Source: Lacrimispora celerecrescens (GTDB lineage: Bacteria > Bacillota > Clostridia > Lachnospirales > Lachnospiraceae). From it: 64,000 bases of DNA. Position 1 is the stretch's first letter; the number at the start of each line of letters is the position of its first letter. Below the pieces are notes generated by a model that saw nothing but the letters and a program-made list of their open reading frames with translations, did no database searches and was not told the origin of the DNA. Made by a program: the position numbers and the translations under genes. Location of the stretch: the NCBI RefSeq assembly GCF_000732605.1, contig NZ_JPME01000029.1, forward strand, positions 1 through 64,000, written 5' to 3'. Shown in pieces: positions 30,568 to 39,769 of this stretch.

Positions 30568-30651
30568 GGAAACCTCCTTCCGGACAGGTATAAATGTAGT
30601 TATGGACAGTATACCACATTCCGTGATAAAATGGTGAGAAGAGAACAATAA

Positions 30652-30705
30652 TGCAAATTAAATAATAAATAGTGCAAATATCTTTTGGCTCGCATTCATT
30701 ATACT
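30652..30705 (+). promoter_or_regulatory. AraC-type activated promoter with 21-bp-spaced direct repeats
   Basis: Two TGCAAAT direct repeats start at 30652 and 30673, exactly 21 bp (two helical turns) apart. The second covers the place where a -35 box should be, since the -10 is TATACT at 30700-30705 and no -35 consensus is present. This is the class II layout of AraC-type activators. The divergent regulator gene starts at 30567, so the same region probably serves both. Confidence 0.6.
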
Positions 30706-30735
30706 GAGGTTAATAGAATTTAGGAGGTAACATCG

Positions 30736-31665
30736 ATGAACAAGAAACCGGTTCTGGTAATTATGGCAGCAGGTATGGGAAGCCGCTACGGGGGCTTAAA
30801 GCAGATTGATCCTGTAGATGCCTATGGAAACAAGATCATTGATTTTTCTATCTATGATGCGGTATATGCAGGATTTGAAAAAGTTGTCTTTATCATTAAA
30901 AAGGGCATTGAAAAAGAATTTAAAGAAAATATCGGGAACCGCATGGCGGCTCATGTGCAGGTGGAGTACGTATATCAGGAGCTTGATAAGCTTCCGGAAG
31001 GATATGAGATTCCGGAGGGAAGAGTAAAACCCTGGGGAACAGGACATGCAATTTTATGCTGCAAGGACGCGGTAGACGGACCTTTTGCGGTTATTAATGC
31101 AGATGATTATTATGGCAGAAGCGCCTTTGTTTCCATTTATAACCAGCTTACTAAGGTTACTGACGGGGAGAAGTACCAGTACACCATGGTCGGCTACCAG
31201 CTTTACAACACCTTAACGGAAAACGGCCATGTGGCAAGAGGCGTATGCAGTACCGATGAAGCAGGAAAGCTCGTTGACATTCATGAGCGGACCAGAATTG
31301 AAAAGCATGGCGACCAGGCAGAATTTACAGAGGATGACGGGAAAACCTGGACAGAACTTGGAGATGATACCATCGTATCCATGAATATGTGGGGATTCAC
31401 AAGCAGCATATTAAAGGAGCTTGAGGAACGGTTTGCTGCATTTTTAGACAGAGAGCTTCCTGTAAATCCTGTGAAATGTGAATATTTCCTTCCTTTTGTG
31501 GTTGATGAGCTGTTAAAGGAAGATAAGGCAGAGGTTTCAGTATTAAAGAGCGTGGACCGCTGGTACGGAGTCACTTACAAAGAAGACAAAGAGACGGTGG
31601 TAAATGCCATCAAAGAACTGAAAGAAGCCGGCCTGTATCCGGATAAGCTATGGGAGGTAAAGTAA
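30736..31665 (+). CDS. Sugar-phosphate nucleotidyltransferase family protein, copy 2
   Basis: The 309-residue paralogue of the gene at 23807 has MAAGMGSRYGGLKQIDPV, KPWGTGHAILCCK and FAVINADDYYG. SD TAGGAGGT. Its stop overlaps the start of the kinase gene (TAATG), indicating coupled translation. With kinase and GalE downstream it fits a (N-acetyl)hexose salvage route: sugar to sugar-1-P, to UDP-sugar, then C4 epimerisation, as in bifidobacterial lnp clusters, although the bifidobacterial uridylyltransferase is of another size class. Nucleotide and sugar are inferred. Confidence 0.85.
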   Translation: MNKKPVLVIMAAGMGSRYGGLKQIDPVDAYGNKIIDFSIYDAVYAGFEKVVFIIKKGIEKEFKENIGNRMAAHVQVEYVYQELDKLPEGYEIPEGRVKPWGTGHAILCCKDAVDGPFAVINADDYYGRSAFVSIYNQLTKVTDGEKYQYTMVGYQLYNTLTENGHVARGVCSTDEAGKLVDIHERTRIEKHGDQAEFTEDDGKTWTELGDDTIVSMNMWGFTSSILKELEERFAAFLDRELPVNPVKCEYFLPFVVDELLKEDKAEVSVLKSVDRWYGVTYKEDKETVVNAIKELKEAGLYPDKLWEVK

Positions 31666-32777
31666 TGGGAGAAGCACAATGCGGAAAAATCAAAGAGGCC
31701 ATCGGACTTCTGGCCTTTGAGGGAGAGCCGATTTCATGGAACCGCTATGGAAGCGGTCATATTAATGATACCTTTCGCCTGATCTGCAAGACAGGAGAAG
31801 GAGAAAAACACTACATCATCCAGAGAATCAACCATGAGGTTTTTAAGGATCCGGTTTCTCTTATGAGAAACATTGCAGGCGTTACTTCCTTTTTACGGGA
31901 ACGGATCCAGGCCCAGGGCGGAGATCCGGCCAGGGAGACGCTTAATATTGTAAAAGCAAAGAATGGCAAGGATTACTGCCAGGACAGTGACGGGAATTAT
32001 TGGAGAGGCTATCTATTTATTGATGGGGCCACCACCTATGATAAGGTAAGGCAACCGGAGGATTTCTACCGGAGCGGCAAAGCGTTCGGCCGGTTTAAAC
32101 GCCTGCTGGCAGAATATCCGGCAGATGAACTGGCGGAGACCATCCCCAATTTCCACAACACTCCGGTTCGTATGGAAACCTTTAAGGCGGCTGTGAAAGC
32201 CGATTCCTGCGGCCGTGCCCATCTGGTAGAGGCTGAAATAAAATTTGCCCTTGACCGGGAGAAAGAGGCAGCCATTGCCATGGATATGTTAAAGGAAGGC
32301 AGGCTCCCTCTCTGTGTTACCCACAATGATACCAAGCTTAATAACATCATGATCGATGATGTAACCGGAGAAGCCCTGTGCGTAATTGATCTGGATACAA
32401 TTATGCCAGGCCTGTCCATCTTTGATTTTGGCGATTCCATCCGTTTTGGAGCCAATACGGCAGAAGAGGATGAGCCTGATGTGAGCAAGGTGTCCTTGTC
32501 CCTGCCTCTGTTTGAGACCTATACCAGGGGATATTTAGAGGGGTGCAAGGGAAGTCTGACGACAGAAGAAAAGATGATGCTTCCTATGGGAGCAAAGCTG
32601 ATGACCTTTGAGTGTGGCGTCCGCTTCTTAACAGATTTCCTTCAGGGAGATACTTATTTCCATACAAGCAGAGAAAATCACAATTTAGACCGTGCCAGAA
32701 CCCAGTTCGCTCTTGTAGCTGACATGGAGAAGAAATGGGAAGAAATGGCTGAGATTGTCCGCGAGAGTAAAAAATGA
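31665..32777 (+). CDS. NahK-like sugar 1-kinase (aminoglycoside phosphotransferase fold)
   Basis: From ATG 31665 (SD GGGAGGT) this 370-residue kinase shows HYIIQRINHEVFKDPVSLM in the N-lobe, the catalytic loop VTHNDTKLNNIM and the metal-binding VIDLDTIMPG. HNDTKLNN and the length resemble N-acetylhexosamine 1-kinase of Bifidobacterium (359 residues). Expected reaction: anomeric phosphorylation of GlcNAc, GalNAc or a related sugar by ATP. An upstream ATG at 31650 is in frame but lies before the SD. Other APH-fold sugar kinases cannot be excluded. Confidence 0.8.
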   Translation: MGEAQCGKIKEAIGLLAFEGEPISWNRYGSGHINDTFRLICKTGEGEKHYIIQRINHEVFKDPVSLMRNIAGVTSFLRERIQAQGGDPARETLNIVKAKNGKDYCQDSDGNYWRGYLFIDGATTYDKVRQPEDFYRSGKAFGRFKRLLAEYPADELAETIPNFHNTPVRMETFKAAVKADSCGRAHLVEAEIKFALDREKEAAIAMDMLKEGRLPLCVTHNDTKLNNIMIDDVTGEALCVIDLDTIMPGLSIFDFGDSIRFGANTAEEDEPDVSKVSLSLPLFETYTRGYLEGCKGSLTTEEKMMLPMGAKLMTFECGVRFLTDFLQGDTYFHTSRENHNLDRARTQFALVADMEKKWEEMAEIVRESKK

Positions 32778-32827
32778 TCCGCTTAAATCATTAGTAAACA
32801 AAATATGAATAAGAAAGAGGAGAGAAT

Positions 32828-33844
32828 ATGAGAATATTGGTAACCGGAGGCGCCGGATATATCGGCAGCCATACTTGCATTGAACTATTGGAACAAGGCC
32901 ATGAAGTTATTGTAGTGGATAATCTTTGCAATTCCTCCAGGGTATCCCTGGATCGGGTAGAAACCATTACCGGGAAAAAGGTAACCTTCTACGAAGCAGA
33001 CCTTCTGGACCGGAAGGCATTAGATGAAATATTTGAACATGAATCCATCGATGCTGTCATCCACTTTGCCGGGTTAAAGGCTGTGGGAGAGTCCGTTGCC
33101 AAACCATTGGAATATTACCACAACAACATCACCGGAACTCTGATTCTGTGTGATGTTATGAGGGAGCATAAGGTAAAGAACATCATATTCAGCTCCTCAG
33201 CAACCGTATACGGAGATCCGGCTTTTGTGCCGATCACAGAAGAATGTCCCAAAGGAGAAATCACCAATCCTTACGGGCAGACGAAGGGCATGCTGGAGCA
33301 GATCCTAACAGACCTTCATACCGCTGATCCGGAATGGAATGTGATTATTCTTCGTTATTTCAATCCTGTTGGAGCCCATAAGAGCGGTTTAATCGGAGAA
33401 GATCCTGCGGGAATCCCCAATAACTTAACACCTTACATTACCCAGGTTGCAGTAGGCAAACTAAAGGAAGTAGGTGTATTTGGAAATGATTATGACACTC
33501 CTGACGGAACCGGAGTCAGAGATTATATCCACGTGGTAGATCTGGCCCTTGGACATGTAAAAGCCCTTGAAAAGATGGCTTCTTCAGAACCGTTGGTACG
33601 TATTTATAATCTGGGAACCGGGCAGGGCTTCAGCGTGCTTCAGATGATCGAAGCATTTTCAAAGGCATGCGGAAAAACCATCCCATATTCCATCAAGCCT
33701 CGCCGCCCAGGTGATATTGCAGAATGCTATGCAGATGCAGCTCTGGCTAAAAAAGAGCTTGGCTGGGAAGCAGAACGCGGAATTGACGAGATGTGCGAAG
33801 ACTCCTGGAGATGGCAGTCAGGGAATCCGAACGGATACAAGTAA
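32828..33844 (+). CDS. galE: UDP-glucose 4-epimerase
   Basis: The 338-residue short-chain dehydrogenase/reductase has the NAD-binding [15 protein letters not shown], the SSSATVYG strand with the catalytic Ser/Thr, and the [10 protein letters not shown] motif with Tyr and Lys. [11 protein letters not shown] near the end is GalE-like. It interconverts UDP-Glc/Gal and possibly the N-acetyl forms, which would suit the kinase and nucleotidyltransferase encoded upstream. SD AGAGGAGAG. Confidence 0.95.
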   Translation: MRILVTGGAGYIGSHTCIELLEQGHEVIVVDNLCNSSRVSLDRVETITGKKVTFYEADLLDRKALDEIFEHESIDAVIHFAGLKAVGESVAKPLEYYHNNITGTLILCDVMREHKVKNIIFSSSATVYGDPAFVPITEECPKGEITNPYGQTKGMLEQILTDLHTADPEWNVIILRYFNPVGAHKSGLIGEDPAGIPNNLTPYITQVAVGKLKEVGVFGNDYDTPDGTGVRDYIHVVDLALGHVKALEKMASSEPLVRIYNLGTGQGFSVLQMIEAFSKACGKTIPYSIKPRRPGDIAECYADAALAKKELGWEAERGIDEMCEDSWRWQSGNPNGYK

Positions 33845-33944
33845 AGTCTTTAGGGCTTGCGCCCTGCATGATGCACCGGCTGGTTTGACCGATGGCCAGC
33901 CGGGAGCAGATGCTCTTTTGAGGTAAAGAGAACCAGATAAAAAC

Positions 33945-34208
33945 ATGCGGTTTCATATTATTTTTTCGGGAAGAGTACAACGCGTTGGTTTTCGCCTGGA
34001 AATCGAGCAGCTGGCATTAAGATTAAAATTAACCGGATGGATAAAGAATCTTGAGGACGGAAATGTAGAGATGGAGATTCAGGGAATGAAAAATAAAATA
34101 GACTTCTTGTTGGAGTTTATGAATTCTCTGAGACGTATCAAAATTAACCATATGCAAAAAGATATAAGATCTGTTTTAAACCAGGAACAGGAGTTTAAAA
34201 TAATTTAA
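33945..34208 (+). CDS. Acylphosphatase-family protein
   Basis: The 87-residue protein carries the acylphosphatase motif FSGRVQRVGFRLE with the phosphate-binding Arg and GWIKNLEDGNVEMEIQG with the catalytic Asn. It hydrolyses acyl phosphates such as carbamoyl or acetyl phosphate. The 100 bp before it holds an imperfect GGCTGG/CCAGCC hairpin but no T tract, so read-through from galE is possible. SD is weak (GAGGTAAAGAGAA). Confidence 0.85.
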   Translation: MRFHIIFSGRVQRVGFRLEIEQLALRLKLTGWIKNLEDGNVEMEIQGMKNKIDFLLEFMNSLRRIKINHMQKDIRSVLNQEQEFKII

Positions 34209-34258
34209 TTAGGTGGCTATGCACAATCATGACAATTAAAACTGATAATTTCCGTTGT

Positions 34259-34307
34259 TAAAGTATCTATCCCTAGGATTTCATTCCATGGACGGATACT
34301 TTTTTCT
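34259..34307 (+). terminator. Terminator after the acylphosphatase gene
   Basis: AAAGTATCTATCC pairs with GGACGGATACTTT around CTAGGATTTCATTCCAT, followed by a T-rich tract. Confidence 0.75.
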
Positions 34308-34393
34308 TTTATTCGGCTTTCAATTATCAAAGGATTAATTCAATACGACACCAAGTATTGAGCTTATTGTTAATGATTATGAAAGGAGCAAAA

Positions 34394-35212
34394 ATGCAAG
34401 TTATTGAAAAATTCATTGCATCAAAGTATGGTGATGATGCTTTGTGTGAGGACGGGTTATTTATCAATGATAAATTTATTGCGGTAATGGATGGAGTCAC
34501 AGCAAAGGGAGATATTTTATGGAATAATAAGACCAGCGGATTTCATGCCAAGGAAACTTTATTGCATGCAATGGAACAATTAAATGGAAGTGAAAGCGCG
34601 GTTCAGACATTCGAGTATTTAAATGCTCAGCTTCATAAACAATACAATGGAAACGATGATTTTTTCCTTAACAATACAACGGAGAGAATACGGTCTACCA
34701 TTGTGATTTACAGCCGCAGATACAAACAGATTTGGTGCTTTGGAGATTGCCAATTCAGCATTAACGGTCAGGTGTTTCAAGAAGAAATGGAAATCGATCT
34801 ACTGCTGGCTGAAGTAAGATCAGTATATCTCCAATCAGAGATTATCAGAGGAAAGTCAGTAGAAGAACTATGTATTTCAGACCCGTCTCATGACATTATT
34901 TTTCCTGTCATAAAGAATCAGCTGTACTTTTCCAACTGTGAGAAAGGCGGCAAGTACGGATTTAACGTATTAGATGGTTTTTGTAATGATTTCTCAAAGT
35001 TAATCATCCATGACGTGGAAGAGGGAGATACGGTCATATTAGCATCTGACGGATACCCCAAACTGGAACCATCATTATATAAAAGTGAGCTGTATTTAAT
35101 GGAACTTAAGAAAAATGATCCGTTGTGCATCGAAAATTATAAAGCCGGATCTGGCTTTACAAACGGAAAGACCTCCCTCGATGACAGGACATACATAAAA
35201 TTTGTGGTGTAA
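34394..35212 (+). CDS. PP2C-like phosphatase domain protein
   Basis: From ATG 34394 (SD AAAGGAGC) the protein has 272 residues. Metal-site motifs of the PPM/PP2C fold are seen: NDKFIAVMDGVTAKGD near residue 30, IWCFGDCQFSI in the middle, DTVILASDGYPKL and the C-terminal LDDRTYIKFV. The family dephosphorylates Ser/Thr residues, but this is a divergent stand-alone copy without a linked kinase. The stretch 34310-34393 holds no gene. Confidence 0.75.
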   Translation: MQVIEKFIASKYGDDALCEDGLFINDKFIAVMDGVTAKGDILWNNKTSGFHAKETLLHAMEQLNGSESAVQTFEYLNAQLHKQYNGNDDFFLNNTTERIRSTIVIYSRRYKQIWCFGDCQFSINGQVFQEEMEIDLLLAEVRSVYLQSEIIRGKSVEELCISDPSHDIIFPVIKNQLYFSNCEKGGKYGFNVLDGFCNDFSKLIIHDVEEGDTVILASDGYPKLEPSLYKSELYLMELKKNDPLCIENYKAGSGFTNGKTSLDDRTYIKFVV

Positions 35213-35216
35213 AGAA

Positions 35217-35257
35217 AAAGCAAAGACTTCATCAGGTTTCGTTGAAGTCTTTGCTTT
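35217..35257. terminator. Bidirectional terminator
   Basis: AAAGCAAAGACTTCA and TGAAGTCTTTGCTTT form a perfect 15-bp stem around an 11-base loop, giving T-rich ends on both strands between the convergent PP2C-like and metF genes. Confidence 0.9.
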
Positions 35258-35258
35258 A

Positions 35259-36122
35259 TTACTCTTTAATCAGCCGATAAACCGCTTCATGTATCTTTTT
35301 AGCTATGTATGGATTGTTCATTGTATACAGGTGAATGCCATTGACTCCATGCACAACAAGATCAACAATTTGATCAATTGCATAAGCAATGCCTGCATCA
35401 CGCATTGCAACCGGATTATTTTCGTACCGGTTCATCATCGTAATAAATTTTGAGGGCAGTTCTACGTGGCAGAGTGATACCATGCGTTCGATCTGCTTTT
35501 TATTAATTACCGGCATAATGCCTGCCTCAATGGGAACATGGATTCCCGCAAGGGAACAGCGCTCCTGAAATCGGTAAAGATAGTCATTATGAAAGAAAAG
35601 CTGTGTAATTAACTGATCCGCTCCTGAATCCACTTTTTTCTTTAAATTCCGGATGTCTTCAATGAGATTTTTTGATTCATTATGTCCTTCAGGATAGCAA
35701 GCCGCTGTTATGTCAAAATCTCCGTGCTCCTTAATAAATGCAATCATATCACTGGCATAGGTAAAGTCGCCTTTGGACTGTTTGGGATCTAAAATATCTC
35801 CACGGAGCGCAAGGATATTTTCGATTCCGTTTTGCTTAAAAATATCCAACTGAGAAAGCAAATCTTCTTTGGATAGGCCAGCACAAGTTAAATGAGCCAG
35901 ACTTTCAATCTTATATTGATTCTTAATCGTGGATGCAATTTCACAGGTTGCATGGCCGTTACCATTGCCGCCTGCTCCATAGGTTACGCTGATAAAGTCG
36001 GGATTTAATTCCTGCAAAGCGTTAAGGGTATTATAAATTGTTTGAATAGAGCCGTCTCTTTTGGGTGGAAAAACCTCAAAAGATAATGTTGCCTGATTTT
36101 TTAGTATATTAGATAGTTTCAT
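35259..36122 (-). CDS. metF: 5,10-methylenetetrahydrofolate reductase
   Basis: The 287-residue TIM-barrel flavoenzyme has the MetF N-terminus TLSFEVFPPKRDG, SVTYGAGGNG, HLTCAGLSKEDL and ALRGD motifs. It makes 5-methyl-THF for methionine synthesis or serves the Wood-Ljungdahl methyl branch; it stands alone here, with no metV or metH nearby, so the methionine role is favoured. SD AAGGCAG. A 28-codon reading frame overlaps its start. Confidence 0.94.
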   Translation of the reverse strand: MKLSNILKNQATLSFEVFPPKRDGSIQTIYNTLNALQELNPDFISVTYGAGGNGNGHATCEIASTIKNQYKIESLAHLTCAGLSKEDLLSQLDIFKQNGIENILALRGDILDPKQSKGDFTYASDMIAFIKEHGDFDITAACYPEGHNESKNLIEDIRNLKKKVDSGADQLITQLFFHNDYLYRFQERCSLAGIHVPIEAGIMPVINKKQIERMVSLCHVELPSKFITMMNRYENNPVAMRDAGIAYAIDQIVDLVVHGVNGIHLYTMNNPYIAKKIHEAVYRLIKE

Positions 36123-36195
36123 TTCTCAACTGCCTTGCTTCTTGAACCATGTTTTCAAGACTGGGTTCATTTAAGTCTTCGCTGTCCCGGTTCAT
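36109..36195 (-). CDS. Short 28-codon ORF overlapping the metF start
   Basis: On the minus strand an ATG behind GGAAGGG opens a 28-residue frame (MNRDSEDLNEPSLENMVQEA...) that ends 14 bp inside metF. The overlap would couple its translation to metF. It may be a leader peptide, the remnant of a larger gene, or chance. I recognise no family. Confidence 0.3.
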   Translation of the reverse strand: MNRDSEDLNEPSLENMVQEARQLRNETI

Positions 36196-36270
36196 GTAGC
36201 AAAAGCCCTTCCATTTATTTTACTTCAAATAATAACACAGGAATGAGGTTATAACGTAATAGAAAATAAT

Positions 36271-36284
36271 TATAGGTACCTATA
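36271..36284. promoter_or_regulatory. 14-bp perfect palindrome upstream of metF
   Basis: TATAGGTACCTATA reads the same on both strands and lies in the 190-bp gap between metF and the second AraC gene, about 150 bp before metF. Its minus-strand reading overlaps a possible -10 (TATAAT). It is a plausible dimeric repressor operator; no matching regulator is identified. Confidence 0.4.
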
Positions 36285-36314
36285 GGAAAAAACTATTACA
36301 CGAAGGGCAAGAGT

Positions 36315-37223
36315 TTATAGGCTTGTATCGCGCACTATATTTTTTTCGGACAGTTTTTTTATGGAGGTGGCGTACTCCGAAGGGGTCATTCCGGTGAGAT
36401 GCTTGAATTGCCTGGAGAAATAGTGAACCGAGGTATATCCCAGCTGATTGGCGATCTGGGTAAAATTAAGCTGCCGGTTCCTGATGAGCTGCTTGGCTGC
36501 ATCAATTTTCATACAGTTAAAATATTCAATGACACCGGTGTTCCCCTTTTCAGAAAAAAGCTTTTTTAACTGGGAAGTGCTGATTAAATTATCACGGCTG
36601 ATCTGGTCAATGGTCAGCTGGACACAGATGTTCTTTTCGAAATAACAAAGGATAGTTTCATAGATGTCCTCTGCGGAAGGGGTGTCCTTAAGTGGAGTGG
36701 GAGCTTGCCGGGCTGAAAAGGAATGGCGGTACATTTGTATCAGGAACTGTTCCAGATAAATCTTTATCATCTGCTCTGCTGCAAAGGGCCCATGGTCCTT
36801 TCGTACCAGCACTTCCTGGTAAGGGTTGTCAAGCCTTCCCTCAAAGCACAGGCGTGCTTCTGCTATGATCCGTGCCAAAAGCTCCTGCTCTTCTTGCCCC
36901 ACCTTTAAGATCTGCTCCTTAAAAAAGTCCATACGAGGTGATTGACAGTCAAATCCGATGACCACAAGGTTGGGAGCAATGACTCCATTGGCCAGAACTC
37001 GGTGGAATTCATTGGGCTGATGGAAGATGACTTCTCCTTTTTGAAGCGTCAGCCGTTCATGGTCAGCCACCACATCCACTTCTCCCTTATCAACGCATAG
37101 CAGTTCCCAAAAGTTATGAGATTCTCCCGCAAATGTGAAGTCGCTCATATATTCAAAATAATGGATGCTGATTATCCGGTGTATTGTTACCTCTTCTGTT
37201 AATTCTGTGTACTTATATTTCAT
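36315..37223 (-). CDS. AraC-family transcriptional regulator, paralogue 2
   Basis: The 302-residue protein is the same length as and closely similar to the regulator at 29659: IHYFEYMSDFTFAGESHNFWE, GEVIFHQPNEFHRVLANGVIAPN, and C-terminal IANQLGYTSVHYFSRQFKHLTGMTPSEYA. Cupin-like sensor first, double HTH last. It is divergent from a sugar ABC importer at 37457, so it probably activates that operon in response to the imported sugar. SD GGGGGGA. Confidence 0.9.
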   Translation of the reverse strand: MKYKYTELTEEVTIHRIISIHYFEYMSDFTFAGESHNFWELLCVDKGEVDVVADHERLTLQKGEVIFHQPNEFHRVLANGVIAPNLVVIGFDCQSPRMDFFKEQILKVGQEEQELLARIIAEARLCFEGRLDNPYQEVLVRKDHGPFAAEQMIKIYLEQFLIQMYRHSFSARQAPTPLKDTPSAEDIYETILCYFEKNICVQLTIDQISRDNLISTSQLKKLFSEKGNTGVIEYFNCMKIDAAKQLIRNRQLNFTQIANQLGYTSVHYFSRQFKHLTGMTPSEYATSIKKLSEKNIVRDTSL

Positions 37224-37456
37224 ACAATCCCCCCTGTTTTATAGACTAGTTGCTTGCCTTTTCAAATACGGCATTGTGCAAATGGTATATAATTTACCTG
37301 TATTTTAACTTCTAATTATGAAAAAAGCAAATGATAAAAACCTAAATTGTTAAAAATGATGACCTTTTGTACAAAGCATTTTGCCTAAAAGTATAATAAT
37401 ATAGACTCACCAAGAACATCTGACGGTAAAGTCGGATAACAGAGGGAGGTAAAATT

Positions 37457-38770
37457 ATGAAAAGACGTTTTATGGGTATTATGCTAAGTGCGGTCATGGC
37501 TGCCGGTCTTCTGGCAGGCTGTGCAGGAGGGGCTTCCACAGCTACTACAGCAGAAACGACGGCTGGCGGAGCGGCCACTGATGCACCGAAGGAAACGGCT
37601 GCAGGCGGCGGGGAAGGACTTATTTACTGGTCCATGTGGGAGGCAACAGAGCCTCAGGGTCAGGCAATTCAGATGGCAATTGACAAGTTTACTGCAGATA
37701 CAGGAGTGAAGGTTGATGTTCAGTTTAAGGGACGTACGGGAATCCGTGAAGGACTGCAGCCGGCTTTGGATGCGGGAACCAACATTGACTTATTTGACGA
37801 GGATATTGACCGTGTAAATACCACATGGGGACAGTATCTGATGGATCTGGAGGATCTGGTAAAGACTTCCGGCTATGAAGCCAATGCCAATGCAGGCTTA
37901 ATAAAGGCTTGCAGGGAAGTGGGAGAGGGAACATTAAAATCCATTCCTTACCAGCCCAACGTATTCGCATTTTTCTATAATCAGACTATTTTCGATGAGG
38001 CAGGAATAAAGGAAGTACCAAAGACCTGGGAAGAGCTTGATGCAGCATGCCAGAAGATCAAGGATGCGGGCTATACTCCTATTACCTGTGATGACGCTTA
38101 CATAACATCCATGTTTGGCTATCATATGTCCAGACTATTAGGCGAACAGGGAACAGAGGCTGTTGTAAAGGAAGGCAAGTGGGATGACCCGGCAGTTCTT
38201 AAAACCGCACAGGCCTATGAGGACTTTGCACAAAAAGGGTATTTTTCAGAAACCATTGCCTCTAATGTATGGCCTGCTGGACAGAACCAGGAACTTGCTA
38301 TGGGAACGGCAGCTATGTATTTAAACGGCTCCTGGCTTCCGAATGAAGTAAAGGATATGGCAGGAGAAGACTTTAAATGGGGTTGCTTCAGCTATCCTGC
38401 ATTGGACGGCGGAAAGGATGGCACCAATGCCTCTAACTACGGCGCTCAGGTTCTGGCAATCAACAAGAATACTAAAAACGGAGAAAATGCATTTAAACTG
38501 ATTGAATACATCACTCAGGGAGAATTTGACAAGAAAATGTCCGAGATGTCAATGGGTATTCCGGCAGATTCAAGGAATGCAGAATGGCCGGCACAGCTTG
38601 CCAGCGTGAAGCCGGTTATGGAGAGCTTAAGCGTGCGTTATCCTTGGGCAGCCGGAGCGGAAGCAAATGCAGATTTAACACCAATTATTAAGGAGAACTT
38701 TATGAAGCTTTGCGGTGGTTCTATTACAGCGACAGGGTTCGTAGATGCTCTTAAAGCAGCGGGTAAATAA
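37457..38770 (+). CDS. Sugar ABC transporter solute-binding lipoprotein 1
   Basis: The 437-residue family 1 solute-binding protein has a lipoprotein signal with lipobox LLAGC (Cys22), a Thr/Ala-rich linker, then the mature body with IYWSMWEATEPQGQAIQMAI, QFKGRTGIREGLQPAL and AAMYLNGSWLPNE. It captures an oligosaccharide or sugar outside the membrane for the two permeases downstream. TATAAT at 37392-37397 is the likely -10. SD GAGGGAGG. Confidence 0.92.
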   Translation: MKRRFMGIMLSAVMAAGLLAGCAGGASTATTAETTAGGAATDAPKETAAGGGEGLIYWSMWEATEPQGQAIQMAIDKFTADTGVKVDVQFKGRTGIREGLQPALDAGTNIDLFDEDIDRVNTTWGQYLMDLEDLVKTSGYEANANAGLIKACREVGEGTLKSIPYQPNVFAFFYNQTIFDEAGIKEVPKTWEELDAACQKIKDAGYTPITCDDAYITSMFGYHMSRLLGEQGTEAVVKEGKWDDPAVLKTAQAYEDFAQKGYFSETIASNVWPAGQNQELAMGTAAMYLNGSWLPNEVKDMAGEDFKWGCFSYPALDGGKDGTNASNYGAQVLAINKNTKNGENAFKLIEYITQGEFDKKMSEMSMGIPADSRNAEWPAQLASVKPVMESLSVRYPWAAGAEANADLTPIIKENFMKLCGGSITATGFVDALKAAGK

Positions 38771-38791
38771 TCCAGATCAATAGATTTTTAT

Positions 38792-38817
38792 GGTGGCACC
38801 GCCCTGGCGGTGTCACC
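38792..38817 (+). other. Hairpin between binding-protein and permease genes
   Basis: GGTGGCACCGCC and GGCGGTGTCACC form a 12-bp stem with a two-base loop and no following T tract. It probably stabilises the binding-protein mRNA or gives partial attenuation so the lipoprotein is made in excess. Confidence 0.7.
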
Positions 38818-38851
38818 CTGTGATTAAGGAAAGCCGGGGGAGGTATTTAAC

Positions 38852-39757
38852 GTGAAGAAGAATAAGACAATGATTGCCGTATTTCTAACACCGGCAGTTT
38901 TAATGTTTGTCCTTGTATTCCTTTATCCCATACTCAGGACAATTTTAATGAGCTTCTTTAAAATTGAAGGAATCACGGATTCTATGACTAAGTGGCAGTT
39001 TACCGGATTTGCCAATTACAGCAAGCTTGCGTCCACCAGCTTATTCCGCATTTCCATGTGGAATCTGTTCCGCATCTGGTTGATCGGCGGACTGGTTGTT
39101 ATGTCTCTCGCTCTTTTGTTTGCGGTGATCCTCACCAGCGGGATACGCTTTAAAAGCTTTTTTAAAGCAATGATCTATCTTCCCAACGTAGTCAGTGCGG
39201 TCGCCCTTGCGACCATGTGGCTTCAGTATGTATACAGCCCTAAATTCGGTCTCCTTAAAAATGTATTTTCCGCCATGGGACTTAAATACTTATCCAAAGT
39301 CCAGTGGCTTGATAATGATCATAAATTCATGGCCCTTCTGGTTGCCTACTGTTTTGGAATGGTAGGATATCACATGCTGATATTTGCAAGCGGAATTGAG
39401 CGGATCGGAGAGGACTACTATGAGGCAGCCACTCTGGATGGAGCAAATAAGGTAAACCAGTTCCGTTATATTACCCTTCCCTTGTTAAAAGGGGTATTCA
39501 AAACAAATATTACCATGTGGAGCGTTACATCGGTGGGATTTTTCGTCTGGTCCCAGCTGTTCTCAACGGTTACGGCGGATACCCAGACCATTACTCCCAT
39601 GGTTTATATGTACATGATGATTTTTGGTGCCGGCAACAGCATGACCGAGCGGAATGCAGGCCTTGGTGCGGCAATTGGTGTCCTCTTAAGCATCTGTGTG
39701 GTTGCTGTATTCCTGCTATGCAACAAACTGATAAAAGAGGATGATCTAGAATTCTAA
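38852..39757 (+). CDS. Sugar ABC transporter permease (MalF-type)
   Basis: The 301-residue integral membrane protein with six helices carries the EAA loop YYEAATLDGANKVNQFRYIT that docks to the ATPase. GTG start behind GGGGGAGG. It forms a heterodimer with the product of 39770. No ATPase gene follows, so a shared MsiK/UgpC-type ATPase encoded elsewhere is needed. Confidence 0.92.
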   Translation: MKKNKTMIAVFLTPAVLMFVLVFLYPILRTILMSFFKIEGITDSMTKWQFTGFANYSKLASTSLFRISMWNLFRIWLIGGLVVMSLALLFAVILTSGIRFKSFFKAMIYLPNVVSAVALATMWLQYVYSPKFGLLKNVFSAMGLKYLSKVQWLDNDHKFMALLVAYCFGMVGYHMLIFASGIERIGEDYYEAATLDGANKVNQFRYITLPLLKGVFKTNITMWSVTSVGFFVWSQLFSTVTADTQTITPMVYMYMMIFGAGNSMTERNAGLGAAIGVLLSICVVAVFLLCNKLIKEDDLEF

Positions 39758-39769
39758 GGAGGGGAATCT

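Noticed and set aside
33845-33944. Possible terminator after galE
   Set aside because: The GGCTGG/CCAGCC stem is imperfect and has no T tract.
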